The notes: a model not told the origin generated them from the letters alone. A DNA stretch of 64,000 nt from Paracoccaceae bacterium (GCA_021775315.1 JAJFIC010000058.1:1-64000), one strand, 5' to 3'. Numbered from the stretch's first letter, positions 35,785 to 44,862 are shown. A program made the numbers and translations.

Positions 35785-36336
35785 TCAGCTGTTGAAGGGC
35801 ATGTTGAAATGCTTCAACAGGCTCGTTGCTTCTGCATCGGTTTTCGCGGTGGTGCAGATGACGATGTCCATTCCCCACATTTGATCCACTTTATCAAAGT
35901 CGATCTCTGGGAAAACGATATGTTCCTTCAGGCCCATGGCATAGTTGCCACGACCGTCGAAACTTTTAGGCGAGACGCCACGAAAGTCACGCACACGGGG
36001 CATAGCCACGGTGACCAAACGATCAAGGAAATCATACATGCGGTCGCCGCGCAGCGTAACTTTGACGCCCAGCGGCATGTCTTCACGTACCTTGAAACCC
36101 GCGATGGAGTTCTTGGCTTTGGTGATGACAACCTTTTGGCCGGCAATCGTTGTCAGGTCAGCTTCGGCAAAGCGAATTTTCTTGCTGTCTGCAACGGCTT
36201 CGCCGACGCCCATGTTCAGCACGATTTTTTCGAGCTTGGGGATCTGCATGTCGTTCTTGTACGAGAACTCTTCCTTCATCGCGGGACGGATTGTGTCCTT
36301 GTACTGCGACTTCAGGCGGGGTGTATAATCAGCCAT
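35785..36336 (-). CDS. rplE: 50S ribosomal protein L5
   Basis: A 183-residue 5S rRNA-binding protein. [39 protein letters not shown] and [20 protein letters not shown] are diagnostic. Its start overlaps the rplX end by eight bases. Confidence 0.97.
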   Translation of the reverse strand: MADYTPRLKSQYKDTIRPAMKEEFSYKNDMQIPKLEKIVLNMGVGEAVADSKKIRFAEADLTTIAGQKVVITKAKNSIAGFKVREDMPLGVKVTLRGDRMYDFLDRLVTVAMPRVRDFRGVSPKSFDGRGNYAMGLKEHIVFPEIDFDKVDQMWGMDIVICTTAKTDAEATSLLKHFNMPFNS

Positions 36337-36643
36337 CGATCACTTCTCCGGATTTCTTGGCGAAGCGTACTTTTTTGTCGCCTTCCATGCGGAAACCAAC
36401 GCGTGTTGCGCCGCCTTCTTTTGGATCAACAAACGCCAGGTTTGAAACCTGAATCGACGCTTCCTGTGGGACGCGGCCGCCTTGGGAATTCTGGCTTTGC
36501 TTCACGTGGCGGATCGCCATGTTAACGCCGGAAACCTTGGCTTTGCCGGATTTCGGGTCAAGCGAGGTGATTTCACCTTCGCGGCCTTTATCCTTGCCGG
36601 TCAGAACGATGACCTTGTCACCTTTTTTCAACTTAGCAGCCAT
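36329..36643 (-). CDS. rplX: 50S ribosomal protein L24
   Basis: A 104-residue KOW-domain protein with [20 protein letters not shown] and [13 protein letters not shown]. The ATG at 36643 has GGAGG upstream and matches the family N-terminus (MAAKLKKGD); a slightly longer frame begins upstream and is rejected. Confidence 0.97.
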   Translation of the reverse strand: MAAKLKKGDKVIVLTGKDKGREGEITSLDPKSGKAKVSGVNMAIRHVKQSQNSQGGRVPQEASIQVSNLAFVDPKEGGATRVGFRMEGDKKVRFAKKSGEVIDG

Positions 36644-36644
36644 C

Positions 36645-37013
36645 TTACAGCACCTCCGGCGCAAGCGAGATGATCTTCATAAAGTTCTTCGCGCGCAATT
36701 CGCGAACAACTGGGCCGAAGATACGTGTGCCAACCGGCTCACCCGCTGTGTTAAGGATAACTGCAGCATTCCGGTCAAACCGGATGGCTGTGCCGTCTTC
36801 ACGACGGACTTCTTTAGCGGTACGCACCACGACTGCTTTGCGAACGTCACCTTTTTTCACGCGACCGCGTGGAATGGCTTCTTTCACAGAAACAACAATG
36901 ATGTCCCCAACGGAAGCATACTTCCGTTTGGAGCCGCCCAGAACCTTGATGCACTGAACACGGCGAGCGCCGCTGTTGTCAGCTACATCCAGGTTTGTCT
37001 GCATCTGGATCAT
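36645..37013 (-). CDS. rplN: 50S ribosomal protein L14
   Basis: A 122-residue protein with [35 protein letters not shown] and the [20 protein letters not shown] ending. It lies between rpsQ and rplX, one base before the latter's start region. Confidence 0.98.
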   Translation of the reverse strand: MIQMQTNLDVADNSGARRVQCIKVLGGSKRKYASVGDIIVVSVKEAIPRGRVKKGDVRKAVVVRTAKEVRREDGTAIRFDRNAAVILNTAGEPVGTRIFGPVVRELRAKNFMKIISLAPEVL

Positions 37014-37088
37014 TTGGTTTCTCCCGACCTGTGGGGACCTTTTGCAGTTGCGGCCCCACGGTTTCGATTAAACTGGAAAGTGTTTGGC

Positions 37089-37322
37089 CTAGGCCTCTAG
37101 AACAACTTGCCAGCGTTTGGTTTTAGAGATGGGGGCGCATTCCTGAATGCGGACCTTGTCCCCAACTTTAAACTGATTATCCGCATCATGTGCCCGGTAT
37201 TTTTTGGACTTACGGATGGTTTTCTTAAGAACCGGATGCGTGAAACGACGCTCAACAGAAACCGTGATGGTTTGCTCGTTCTGGTCGCTGGTCACAGTGC
37301 CGGACAGAATACGCTTAGGCAT
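37089..37322 (-). CDS. rpsQ: 30S ribosomal protein S17
   Basis: A 77-residue OB-fold protein with [40 protein letters not shown] and the [13 protein letters not shown] motif. It follows rpmC by 14 bases. Confidence 0.97.
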   Translation of the reverse strand: MPKRILSGTVTSDQNEQTITVSVERRFTHPVLKKTIRKSKKYRAHDADNQFKVGDKVRIQECAPISKTKRWQVVLEA

Positions 37323-37336
37323 TGTTCACGTTCCTC

Positions 37337-37540
37337 TTATTCAGAAGCCGCAGCAGCGGCCTTTTGGTTCAATACGGTTTTAACACGGGCTGCATCGCGG
37401 CGAACCGTCTTCATGCGGGCTGTGTTTTCCAACTGGCCGGTGGCGCCCTGAAAGCGGAGGTTAAACGCCTCTTTCTTCAGGTTCGCCAGCTCATCACGCA
37501 GCTGGTCAGGTGTCTTATCATGTAGTTCAGTCGCGTTCAT
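37337..37540 (-). CDS. rpmC: 50S ribosomal protein L29
   Basis: A 67-residue helical hairpin protein: [20 protein letters not shown] and [20 protein letters not shown]. The ATG at 37540 has AAAGGA at proper distance. It would normally follow rplP by a few bases; here rplP is 6.2 kb away, and a promoter is visible upstream. Confidence 0.96.
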   Translation of the reverse strand: MNATELHDKTPDQLRDELANLKKEAFNLRFQGATGQLENTARMKTVRRDAARVKTVLNQKAAAAASE

Positions 37541-37643
37541 CGCGCTTAATCCTTTCAACATCATCGGTGGGCCCACTTGTGAATCCGCTTGGAAAGCTCA
37601 CGAGGTTACCCTGATTCCGATGGAGTCAGTGACAGAAGGGGCG

Positions 37644-37672
37644 TCTATAGGGGGGTTCAGGGGGGTTGGCAA
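37644..37672 (-). promoter_or_regulatory. Probable promoter of the rpmC-to-rpmD segment
   Basis: On the minus strand TTGCCA and TATAGA are separated by 17 bases, about 100 bases before rpmC. The rest of the 325-base gap between rpmC and the divergent acyltransferase (37541-37865) shows no gene. Confidence 0.6.
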
Positions 37673-37865
37673 GGGCCAACGGGGTGATTGGCGAAAATGT
37701 CTTTTGGCCAAAATCTCGACCCGACGTTTTGCATTGAAGAACGGGCTTTTGTCGCACCGTTTGCAAATTGCCAACCCCTTTGTCGGATTGCCGGAATGAT
37801 GATCGCCGTTGTTGCCATTGCGTTAGTTCAGTAGAGTAGTTGAAACAGTCAGGCGGTGGACAAAA

Positions 37866-38762
37866 TTGGGCGCAACAACACGACTGATCCGGTCAGTATT
37901 TCGGCATATCATCGGTTATTGCATCGTGTTTCCGACAATCCTGCTTGCCATCGCGTTTCAGGCTTTGGTTTTCAAACCCCTGTTCAAGAACCAGACGACC
38001 GTACCACATTTGATATACCGGTTGTGCGGCATGGTTTTTGGCGTCCGGTTTGCGCTCAACCCCCAAAGCGCGCCAATTTCGCCCGACAATCCCACGATGT
38101 TTGTGTCAAACCATCTTTCACGGTTCGATTTTGTCGGGCTGCGTCTGTTTCCTGACGCGGCTGTCATGATGAATGCGCGGATCCTTCAGATGCCGGTGAT
38201 GGGTTTGATCATCAAGGTTTTTGCCGATTCTGCGGGGCTGATCGCAACCGAACAATCCAAGGAAGCCAAACACCGCGATCACGACCGACTGGGTCAGGCG
38301 GTTCAGGAGGGTCGCAATATTTTTGTCTTTCCCGAAGGCATCCAGACCGACGGGCGTCGGGTTTTGCGGTATAGTATGGGCTCGGCTGAGATTTTTTATG
38401 AGGATGCGTTGCTGGCCAAATTCCCGGCCTTGCAAACCGCCCAGCTTCAGCCTGTGGTGATGCGGGTGAAAACGATCGAAGGCGAAGATGTGATTGATCA
38501 GCCCGCCAAATGGGACCGCTACGCACTGGCGCATCAATTGTCCAACATCTTTGTCGGCATGACCCGTCTGTCGATGATCCGCTCCATCACTGTGGATGTT
38601 CTGGTTTGCCCACCGCTTGATCCCCGCGATTTTGAAACCGCGACAGACCTGATTAACGCCGCCCAGGAAATGGCCCGCGCTATCATCGCGCCCCAGCAGG
38701 TGGAAACACTGACCCGTAAGCAGTGGAAGGCCCGCGTGGATGCGCGCGATTTCTCGATTTAG
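37866..38762 (+). CDS. 1-acylglycerol-3-phosphate acyltransferase family protein (PlsC-like)
   Basis: A 298-residue acyltransferase. A hydrophobic N-terminal helix (residues 12-37), the catalytic HX4D motif NHLSRFD (H83, D88) and the FPEGIQTDGR motif fit the PlsC superfamily that transfers acyl groups to lysophosphatidate or related acceptors at the membrane. The start is a TTG with a GGTGG site. It is the first gene of the stretch inserted between rpmC and rplP, divergent from rpmC. Confidence 0.85.
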   Translation: MGATTRLIRSVFRHIIGYCIVFPTILLAIAFQALVFKPLFKNQTTVPHLIYRLCGMVFGVRFALNPQSAPISPDNPTMFVSNHLSRFDFVGLRLFPDAAVMMNARILQMPVMGLIIKVFADSAGLIATEQSKEAKHRDHDRLGQAVQEGRNIFVFPEGIQTDGRRVLRYSMGSAEIFYEDALLAKFPALQTAQLQPVVMRVKTIEGEDVIDQPAKWDRYALAHQLSNIFVGMTRLSMIRSITVDVLVCPPLDPRDFETATDLINAAQEMARAIIAPQQVETLTRKQWKARVDARDFSI

Positions 38763-38836
38763 GACCGCCAGTCTGTCGTGAAACACGCGTCAAACGGTCC
38801 CTCGCCACGCCCGCTTCACTCGACTATGACGAGGGC

Positions 38837-39457
38837 ATGTCACATATAGAATCACTCTTCGTCACCCGCCTTTACCGCGCCGCTTTGTCAGAGCATGGCA
38901 AACCCGTGGATAATGCTGAACTTGAAACCTCTTGCTGGTCAATCGCCGATGATGACGAGGCCGGGCAGGACTGGTGCGAAGAAAACGATTATCCGGGATA
39001 TACCAGTTATGCATCCCTGACCGATCTGGAATGGCGGTTCCCAATCTTCAAAGATCTGGTCAAAGTGCTGAACAAACATGTAGCGGCTTTTGTCAAAGAT
39101 CTTGAATTTGATCTGGATGGCAAGAAAATCAAGCTCGACAGCCTGTGGATCAACATCCTGCCTGAAGGTGGCATTCACACGTCGCACATCCATCCGCATA
39201 GTGTGATCAGCGGCACCACCTATGTCGCGATGCCCGACGGCGCCAGCGCGATCAAGTTTGAAGACCCGCGTTCCGCGATGATGATGGCAGCCCCGACACG
39301 CCTGAAAGACGCGCGTCCTGAAATGCGCAGCTTTACCTATGTCGCGCCCGAGGTCGGTGACGTTCTGTTATGGGAAAGCTGGCTGCGCCACGAAGTTGCG
39401 CTGAACATGGCCGAAGAAGAACGGATCAGCGTCAGTTTCAACTATGGCTGGGGTTGA
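38837..39457 (+). CDS. Putative 2OG-Fe(II) oxygenase (TIGR02466-type)
   Basis: A 206-residue protein with a C-terminal double-stranded beta-helix. Likely metal ligands are in HTSHIHPHSVISGTTYVAMP and WLRHEVALNM, with the RISVSFNYGWG ending typical of this small family, which is common in marine bacteria and phages. The substrate is unknown. ATG 38837 with GAGGG upstream is chosen; the frame opens earlier but upstream overlaps the acyltransferase end. Confidence 0.78.
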   Translation: MSHIESLFVTRLYRAALSEHGKPVDNAELETSCWSIADDDEAGQDWCEENDYPGYTSYASLTDLEWRFPIFKDLVKVLNKHVAAFVKDLEFDLDGKKIKLDSLWINILPEGGIHTSHIHPHSVISGTTYVAMPDGASAIKFEDPRSAMMMAAPTRLKDARPEMRSFTYVAPEVGDVLLWESWLRHEVALNMAEEERISVSFNYGWG

Positions 39458-39503
39458 CCGCAGCGCTGTGGTGGTTTCGCAAAAGGTCATGGGTTTGATC
39501 TGA

Positions 39504-39566
39504 GGAAGCTCTGATTAAGCAGGCATTTCGTAGAAATGCCGAAGGGGGTCATTGTTCAGAGGTTCC
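39504..39566. repeat. 63-bp inverted-repeat element with internal hairpin
   Basis: Outer arms GGAAGCTCTGA (39504-39514) and TCAGAGGTTCC (39556-39566), one mismatch, enclose a perfect hairpin GGCATTTC-GTA-GAAATGCC (39522-39540). It sits between convergent genes, touching the stop of the TIM-cupin gene. It could act as a terminator or be a miniature mobile remnant. Confidence 0.6.
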
Positions 39567-40622
39567 CTAAATTGACGCCAGATCGGCAAGTGGGCGACCC
39601 TCTGGGGCTTTGTTGATGTTCACCGTTGAAGCAGGCTCCATCAGCATAACTTCACACGTTCCACCCAGTGCCACCGGGCAATGCTCCACCCCATGTGGTA
39701 CGATGATAAACTCACCTTCCTTGACGATCTCATCGCGGTCGCGGAATTTCATCATCAAGCTGCCCTTGTGTACAAAAAACAATTTGTCCTCTGCCTCATG
39801 GTGATGCCAGACATACTCTCCCTCATACTTGGCCAGTTTGATCATCATGTTGTTGACCTGACCAACGACGCGCGGGCTCCAGGTTTCGGTGAAAGTCGCA
39901 AAGGATTGGTCAAGATTTTGGGGCCGATACGGCGAAAGATGCTTGTTCACCCCGGCCACGTCACGCTGGATGGATCGCAACTGCATTTCAAGTTCGGGAC
40001 TGTCCGCGGCGTAATCCCCATCCAGCGCCGCCGTGCCGATGGTGAACCCGGCAGCGCCCGAGCGGCGCACGATCCCGATCTGTTCGCGGCTGGCGATTGA
40101 TCCGGCCATGATGACCGGCTTGTCAACCGCAGCACAAACCGCCGCCATCAGACCGGTGACATTCTCAGCCGACCGATACGCCAGCAGGTCCAAGCCATGC
40201 ACACCGTCGCGGGCAACCAAAGCTTCGGCACTGGCGACAACGTCATCAATTGATCCGGCCAGCACGCTGGGATGGCCTTCGATCCGACCCGGGAACGGGT
40301 AATATCGCATGCCCGAGCCGTGCAAAACCGGCAAAACCGCATCCACATTGGTGCCGCCCAGCAGGATGTCCACACCAATTTCCAATGCGGCCTTGGCCGA
40401 GGCGACTTCGCTGGCTTTGTCCAGCGACACCACCTCAAGATAACTGGTGGCACCGCCCGCCCTGATGCTGCCGTTCAGCTTTTTCAGCCGGGCGACCGGC
40501 AGGCCGACATCCTTGAACCCAATATGGTGAACGCCCGCCGCAAGGGCGGTTTTCAGATGCAATTCGGCATCCTCTACAGTTTTGTCGTTGCGGGTCAGCA
40601 TAAAGATGAAACGCAGGCCCAT
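39567..40622 (-). CDS. TIM-barrel/cupin fusion protein, unknown function
   Basis: A 351-residue protein with two parts. Residues 1 to about 230 look like a TIM-barrel (alternating strands such as HHIGFKDVGLP, VDILLGGTNVDAVLP and PVIMAGSIASREQIG). Residues about 245-345 form a cupin with motif 1 HHHEAEDKLFFVHKG and motif 2 GEFIIVPHGVEHCP, matching G(X)5PXG(X)2H. I do not recognise the exact family. It overlaps the pdxA stop (ATGA-type), so the two are translated together, which suggests a linked reaction on a phosphorylated hydroxy-acid or related intermediate. Confidence 0.72.
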   Translation of the reverse strand: MGLRFIFMLTRNDKTVEDAELHLKTALAAGVHHIGFKDVGLPVARLKKLNGSIRAGGATSYLEVVSLDKASEVASAKAALEIGVDILLGGTNVDAVLPVLHGSGMRYYPFPGRIEGHPSVLAGSIDDVVASAEALVARDGVHGLDLLAYRSAENVTGLMAAVCAAVDKPVIMAGSIASREQIGIVRRSGAAGFTIGTAALDGDYAADSPELEMQLRSIQRDVAGVNKHLSPYRPQNLDQSFATFTETWSPRVVGQVNNMMIKLAKYEGEYVWHHHEAEDKLFFVHKGSLMMKFRDRDEIVKEGEFIIVPHGVEHCPVALGGTCEVMLMEPASTVNINKAPEGRPLADLASI

Positions 40623-41629
40623 CAGGCGGCTCCTGTCTGTTTTGCGGCAACCAGCCGGATTGCATAATCAAGGGCTGTCTTAAGGCTGGCCGCATCCGCG
40701 ATGCCCTTCCCGGCGATGTCAAATGCGGTTCCGTGGTCAGGGCTGGTGCGGACAAAGGGCAGACCCAGTGTGATATTCACGCCTTTTTCCAAGCCCATAT
40801 ATTTGACGGGGATCAGCCCCTGATCGTGGTATTGCGCAACAACGATATCGAAATGCCCCTGCCGCGCCTGCATGAACACCGTGTCACCGGGCCATGGGCC
40901 GGAAGCGTTTATACCTTCGGCTCGCGCCGCCTTGATCGCAGGCGTGATTATCTCGATTTCCTCACGCCCGAACAACCCACCTTCGCCCGCATGCGGGTTC
41001 AGTCCGGCCACCGCCACGCGCGGATTGGGCACGCCAAGCGCGATTGCGCCCTGATGCGCCAGACGGATCGCAGCCATTTGTGCGGCAAAATCCCCACCCT
41101 TGATGGCATCGGCAAGTGAGCAATGGATTGTGACCAGCACCGTGCGAATTTCGTCATTGCCCAGCATCATGGCCACACGAGCGGCGCCGCTATAATCCGC
41201 CAAAATTTCAGTGTGGCCGGGGTATTTGACACCGGCCAGCGACAGGGCTTCTTTGTGGATCGGGGCGGTGACAATGCCGCTGACCTCGCCCTGCATCGCT
41301 GCATTTATGGCCTGAATGATGGCCTCAAAAGCCGCCTTGCCACATAGCGCGTTAATCTGGCCATAGGCAGGTAGTTCGGAAAATACGCTGGTCTGGACCA
41401 CTTCCAGAACACCAGCCTGATGCTGCGCCTCATCAACCTGCCCAATCGCGCGCACTGTCATGCCGGTTCCGATCAGGTCCACAGCCCGCTGCATAACATT
41501 TGCACAGCCAAAGATCACGCATCTGGTTTTCGGTGCATCGCCCGCCAGACAAGTGGCGATTATTTCAGGCCCGATGCCCGCAGGATCGCCCATCGTAATG
41601 GCAATTGGTTTGTCAGCTTGGTTTTTCAT
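40622..41629 (-). CDS. pdxA: 4-hydroxythreonine-4-phosphate dehydrogenase family (PdxA)
   Basis: A 335-residue NAD-dependent dehydrogenase. AITMGDPAGIGPEI at the start, and metal-binding histidines in TAPIHKEAL, GLNPHAGEGG and QYHDQGLIP are present, followed by GLPFVRTSPDHGTAFDIAGK. It may make pyridoxal phosphate precursor or, as some PdxA2-type relatives do, act on other four-carbon sugar acids. No pdxJ is adjacent. ATG 41629 is chosen because the upstream frame is a shadow of the EamA region. It is coupled to the TIM-cupin gene. Confidence 0.87.
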   Translation of the reverse strand: MKNQADKPIAITMGDPAGIGPEIIATCLAGDAPKTRCVIFGCANVMQRAVDLIGTGMTVRAIGQVDEAQHQAGVLEVVQTSVFSELPAYGQINALCGKAAFEAIIQAINAAMQGEVSGIVTAPIHKEALSLAGVKYPGHTEILADYSGAARVAMMLGNDEIRTVLVTIHCSLADAIKGGDFAAQMAAIRLAHQGAIALGVPNPRVAVAGLNPHAGEGGLFGREEIEIITPAIKAARAEGINASGPWPGDTVFMQARQGHFDIVVAQYHDQGLIPVKYMGLEKGVNITLGLPFVRTSPDHGTAFDIAGKGIADAASLKTALDYAIRLVAAKQTGAA

Positions 41630-41772
41630 GCGGTGACAATAGCAGACCCGTTGCGAATGAATATCGAATTGATTTACCCAATTTGGTGATGATTTCCACC
41701 AATGAAACAACCGGGCCTCGTCTTGCGCAAGAAACGGGTCGCCCGGACGGCAACCATGTGCCAGAAACCGGT

Positions 41773-42687
41773 ATGAAACATGCCCAAGCCCCAACAATAA
41801 ACCTGACCTCTGGACTGCTCCTGCTTGCTTTGGCGACGGTTTGGGGCGGGTCATTCTTCTTTGTCGAAATCGCACTTACGGAATTACCGCCGCTGACCAT
41901 TGCGCTGCACCGGGTTTTCTGGGCGGTTCCAGCGCTGTTTCTTGTTGTTCTGGTAAAGCGCATCAAAATTCCACGCTCGGCCAGGGCTTGGGGCTGTTAT
42001 CTGGTTATGGGCGGGCTAAACAACGCTATCCCGTTCTCGCTTATTTTTTGGGGACAAACCAATATCAGCAGTGGCATGGCCTCGATCCTGAACGGCACAA
42101 CGGCGGTGTTCGGGGCGGTTGTCGCGGGTCTTTTGCTGGTTGATGAGCCGCTGACGGCACGCAAAATCTTCGGCGCACTTTTTGGCATTCTGGGCGTCGC
42201 GGTTATCATGGGTTTTGAGGCATTGACCAATCTTGACCCCAGAAACCTTGGTCAATTGGCCATTCTGGGCGCAGCTTTGTCCTATTCATTTGCCGGCGTT
42301 TGGGCCAAGCGGTTTTTGTCGGAATATCCACCGATTATGAACGCATTTGGAATGTTGGTTGGCGGCACAATCCTGTTGATCCCGCTGGCCTTTTATGTCG
42401 ACGGGGTGCCGTCCTTTGCCCTGTCTTTAGATGTCTGGGCCAGCTTGTTGGCTTTGGCGTTGCTGTCAACGGCGGTCGCCTATCTGCTTTATTTTGAAAT
42501 CCTTGTGCGGGCAGGATCGGCAAACCTTATGCTTGTCACATTGCTGATCCCACCGATTGCCGTCGGGTTGGGCTATGCGTTCCTTAACGAGCGACTGGGC
42601 AGCGAGGCCGGATATGGGTTTGCTTTGATCGCAGTCGGTCTGGCAATAACCGACGGTCGATTGATGAAACGCATTTTGGCAAAGTAA
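41773..42687 (+). CDS. EamA/DMT-family transporter
   Basis: A 304-residue inner-membrane transporter with ten predicted helices in two EamA repeats. Repeat 1 starts LLLLALATVWGGSFFFVEIA and repeat 2 begins near GQLAILGAALSYSFAGVWA. Such transporters export small metabolites or amino-acid-like compounds. ATG 41773 places the first helix normally; ATG 41689 is an alternative. It is divergent from pdxA with overlapping upstream regions. Confidence 0.87.
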   Translation: MKHAQAPTINLTSGLLLLALATVWGGSFFFVEIALTELPPLTIALHRVFWAVPALFLVVLVKRIKIPRSARAWGCYLVMGGLNNAIPFSLIFWGQTNISSGMASILNGTTAVFGAVVAGLLLVDEPLTARKIFGALFGILGVAVIMGFEALTNLDPRNLGQLAILGAALSYSFAGVWAKRFLSEYPPIMNAFGMLVGGTILLIPLAFYVDGVPSFALSLDVWASLLALALLSTAVAYLLYFEILVRAGSANLMLVTLLIPPIAVGLGYAFLNERLGSEAGYGFALIAVGLAITDGRLMKRILAK

Positions 42688-42723
42688 GCAGCCAAAGCCC
42701 GAGGGGTAGACCCTGTCGCCACA

Positions 42724-42772
42724 CCCCACAAACAAAGACCCCATCCTGTCGATCAGAGGCTTTTGGTTTCTC
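42724..42772 (-). other. Decayed copy of the rplP terminator region
   Basis: The bases from CCCCACAAACAAA onward resemble those after the intact rplP gene (43585-43625), including the run of C, the GATCAG/GGTCAG stretch and TTTGGTTTC/GGGTTTC. The hairpin is imperfect. It follows the rplP relic in the same order as the original. Confidence 0.55.
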
Positions 42773-42809
42773 AACCTCAAAGTGTCGTCGCTTTACGCGC
42801 GGGGTCAAA

Positions 42810-42919
42810 TCACCAGTCGTCGTGTTTCACAAACCAGCAGCTTCATCGCGGCAAGGCACAAGGCCACACGGGCGACGACTTCGGTGACGCCGTCGATTTC
42901 AAGTATAATGCGGTTGGGT
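42810..42919 (-). pseudogene. Relic of the rplP (L16) 3' end
   Basis: This stretch aligns to the last third of the functional rplP gene at 43707-43820. A 32-base run is identical (42869-42900 versus 43777-43808), encoding the GVTEVVAR region. The relic has substitutions, mostly transitions, and an 11-base deletion that shifts the frame before the stop. No upstream rplP sequence remains. It is evidence that the rplP 3' end and terminator were duplicated. Confidence 0.85.
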
Positions 42920-43048
42920 AGATCCAGCTTCAACAATGTCTGCAATGCGGACTAAGCCACCGTTGCCCATTTTCAGAGAAGTGAATAGACTCTCATCTCA
43001 TGGTCAATTTGGACTCGGGGCTAACCTCTAGGCTACTTCAGGGTGAGA

Positions 43049-43459
43049 ATGATGCAAAATGCAATTAGGATTGAAACTTCTAAAAGATTCGTTGGAATCT
43101 TAACTCAGCTTCTGTCTGGAAATTCTGACAATTCGAAAATTCTGAATGCAATTGAAAACGTCGATATTTTGGGCTTTCCAACTTGGGATGAATACGTTTT
43201 TGGGTATGAGAATAAGGAACGCGAAATTGGGATTTTCCAATTTGATGCAGACTGGGGAAATGAGTTCAAAAATGGGTATGGATTTGAATCCATTTTTAAA
43301 CTGCCCGACGAAATGAGGGAAATACCATTACTAAACGTGGTTATTGGTGATAGCTTTGTTTCCATGGTGCTTGCAGCATTGATCTTCCAAGACTGGATTG
43401 TTTTTAATAGTACCGTGGAACAAATTGAATCCAAATTTGAGATGTTTTCTTCATGTTGA
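43049..43459 (+). CDS. AT-rich hypothetical protein between rplP and its relic
   Basis: A 136-residue protein, MMQNAIRIETSKRFVGILTQ onward, ending FEMFSSC. It looks soluble, acidic, with aromatic residues and no recognised motif. Base use is much more AT-rich than its neighbours, indicating transfer. It lies exactly between the intact rplP unit and the decayed copy, on the opposite strand. The start could be GTG 43043, ATG 43049 or ATG 43052. Nothing else is seen in 42920-43048 or 43460-43590. Confidence 0.6.
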   Translation: MMQNAIRIETSKRFVGILTQLLSGNSDNSKILNAIENVDILGFPTWDEYVFGYENKEREIGIFQFDADWGNEFKNGYGFESIFKLPDEMREIPLLNVVIGDSFVSMVLAALIFQDWIVFNSTVEQIESKFEMFSSC

Positions 43460-43590
43460 AAAGCGATTATCAGCTTTGAAGGCATGCAATAAGTCTGACC
43501 GGTCCGACATGTATCCACACGCCGCGGCTCTGTTTTCAAGAAACTGCGGTGTCAAAAATGGCTCAAAGCATCCATTCCCTTAAGCCCCAC

Positions 43591-43624
43591 AAACAAAACC
43601 CCCAACCTTGCGGTCAGGGGTTTC
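43591..43624 (-). terminator. Terminator after rplP
   Basis: On the minus strand GAAACCCC ... GGGGGTTTTG forms a hairpin with TGACCGCAAGGTTG between the arms, followed by a T-rich TTTTGTTTG. It ends the rpsL-to-rplP transcript. Confidence 0.75.
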
Positions 43625-43656
43625 ATAACTTTAACCTTTAGGATGTGCGGCCCGGA

Positions 43657-43708
43657 CGATGCTTTGCATCGCCTATACCGCACCTGATCTAACGCTGGGC
43701 GTTAGATC
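43657..43708. repeat. Two 3-nt-loop palindromes at the rplP 3' end
   Basis: CGATGC-TTT-GCATCG (43657-43671), enclosed by TGCGG/CCGCA, and ten-base arms GATCTAACGC / GCGTTAGATC around TGG (43686-43708), the second reaching into the rplP stop codon. The layout resembles the pair of 3-nt-loop palindromes near ectC. Confidence 0.65.
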
Positions 43709-44120
43709 ACCAGTCTTCGCGTTCCACGAACCGGCATTTGACCGGCAGTTTCATCGCGGCAAGGCGCAGGGCCTCGCGGGCGACGACTTCGGTGACGCCG
43801 TCGATTTCGAACATGATACGACCGGGTTTAACTTTGGCCGCCCAATATTCAACGGAACCTTTACCTTTACCCATCCGAACCTCGGTTGGTTTTTTGGTTA
43901 CAGGTACGTCCGGGAAAATCCGGATCCAAACACGACCCTGCCGTTTCATGTGACGGGTCATAGCACGCCGCGCCGCTTCGATTTGACGGGCGGTGATCCG
44001 CTCGGGTTCAATTGTCTTCAGTCCGTAATGGCCAAAGGTCAGGTCTGTGCCGCCTTTTGCCTGACCGTGGATGCGGCCTTTGAACTGTTTGCGGTGCTTT
44101 GTACGCTTCGGTGAAAGCAT
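43707..44120 (-). CDS. rplP: 50S ribosomal protein L16
   Basis: A 137-residue protein starting [20 protein letters not shown] with the [20 protein letters not shown] and [20 protein letters not shown] regions. It is the intact copy and last gene of the rpsL-rplP transcript, 40 bases after rpsC. rpmC, its usual downstream neighbour, is about 6.2 kb away. Confidence 0.98.
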   Translation of the reverse strand: MLSPKRTKHRKQFKGRIHGQAKGGTDLTFGHYGLKTIEPERITARQIEAARRAMTRHMKRQGRVWIRIFPDVPVTKKPTEVRMGKGKGSVEYWAAKVKPGRIMFEIDGVTEVVAREALRLAAMKLPVKCRFVEREDW

Positions 44121-44160
44121 TTTAAGTCTCCTCTAGGGGCGGTGTCGATGCTGCGTCGGA

Positions 44161-44862
44161 TTAACGACGCTGCGGACGTGGCCCTCCCCCGTCTTGTATT
44201 TCCTGTGCCTTACGGTCACGCGCTTGCGGATCATGTTCCATGATCTCGCCTTTGAAGATCCAGACCTTGATACCGATGATACCATAGGCAGTCAGAGCTT
44301 CTTGCGTTGCGTAATCGATGTCGGCGCGAAGCGTATGCAAAGGCACGCGGCCTTCACGATACCATTCGGTCCGCGCGATCTCGGCACCGCCGAGACGGCC
44401 AGCCACGTTGATCCGGATACCAAGGGCACCCATACGCATGGCGTTCTGAACGGCGCGCTTCATGGCACGGCGGAAAGACACCCGGCGCTCAAGCTGCTGT
44501 GCAACGCTTTCGGCAACCAATTGCGCGTCAAGCTCTGGCTTACGGACTTCGACGATGTTCAGGTGCAACTCGCTGGCGGTAAGATTTGCCAGTTTCTTGC
44601 GCAGAACTTCGATATCGACGCCCTTTTTGCCGATGATGACACCCGGACGGGCCGCGTGGATCGTTACCCGGCACTTTTTGTGTGGGCGTTCGATGATGAC
44701 GCGGGAAATCCCGGATTGCAGGCATTCCTTCTTGATGAAGTCGCGCATTTTCACGTCTTCCAGAAGAAGGCCACCAAATTCACGAGAATTGGCATACCAG
44801 CGGCTGTCCCAAGTGCGGTTAACTTGCAGGCGGAACCCGATTGGATTGATTTTCTGACCCAT
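44161..44862 (-). CDS. rpsC: 30S ribosomal protein S3
   Basis: A 233-residue protein with N-terminal [20 protein letters not shown], the KH domain ([16 protein letters not shown]) and the C-terminal [12 protein letters not shown]. It begins at the base shared with the rplV stop (TAATG-type overlap). Confidence 0.98.
   Translation of the reverse strand: MGQKINPIGFRLQVNRTWDSRWYANSREFGGLLLEDVKMRDFIKKECLQSGISRVIIERPHKKCRVTIHAARPGVIIGKKGVDIEVLRKKLANLTASELHLNIVEVRKPELDAQLVAESVAQQLERRVSFRRAMKRAVQNAMRMGALGIRINVAGRLGGAEIARTEWYREGRVPLHTLRADIDYATQEALTAYGIIGIKVWIFKGEIMEHDPQARDRKAQEIQDGGGPRPQRR

Noticed and set aside
39504-39566. Insertion sequence
   Set aside because: Only 63 bases with no transposase; at most a miniature remnant.
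42810-42919. Second functional L16 gene
   Set aside because: Only the 3' third remains and it carries a frameshifting deletion.
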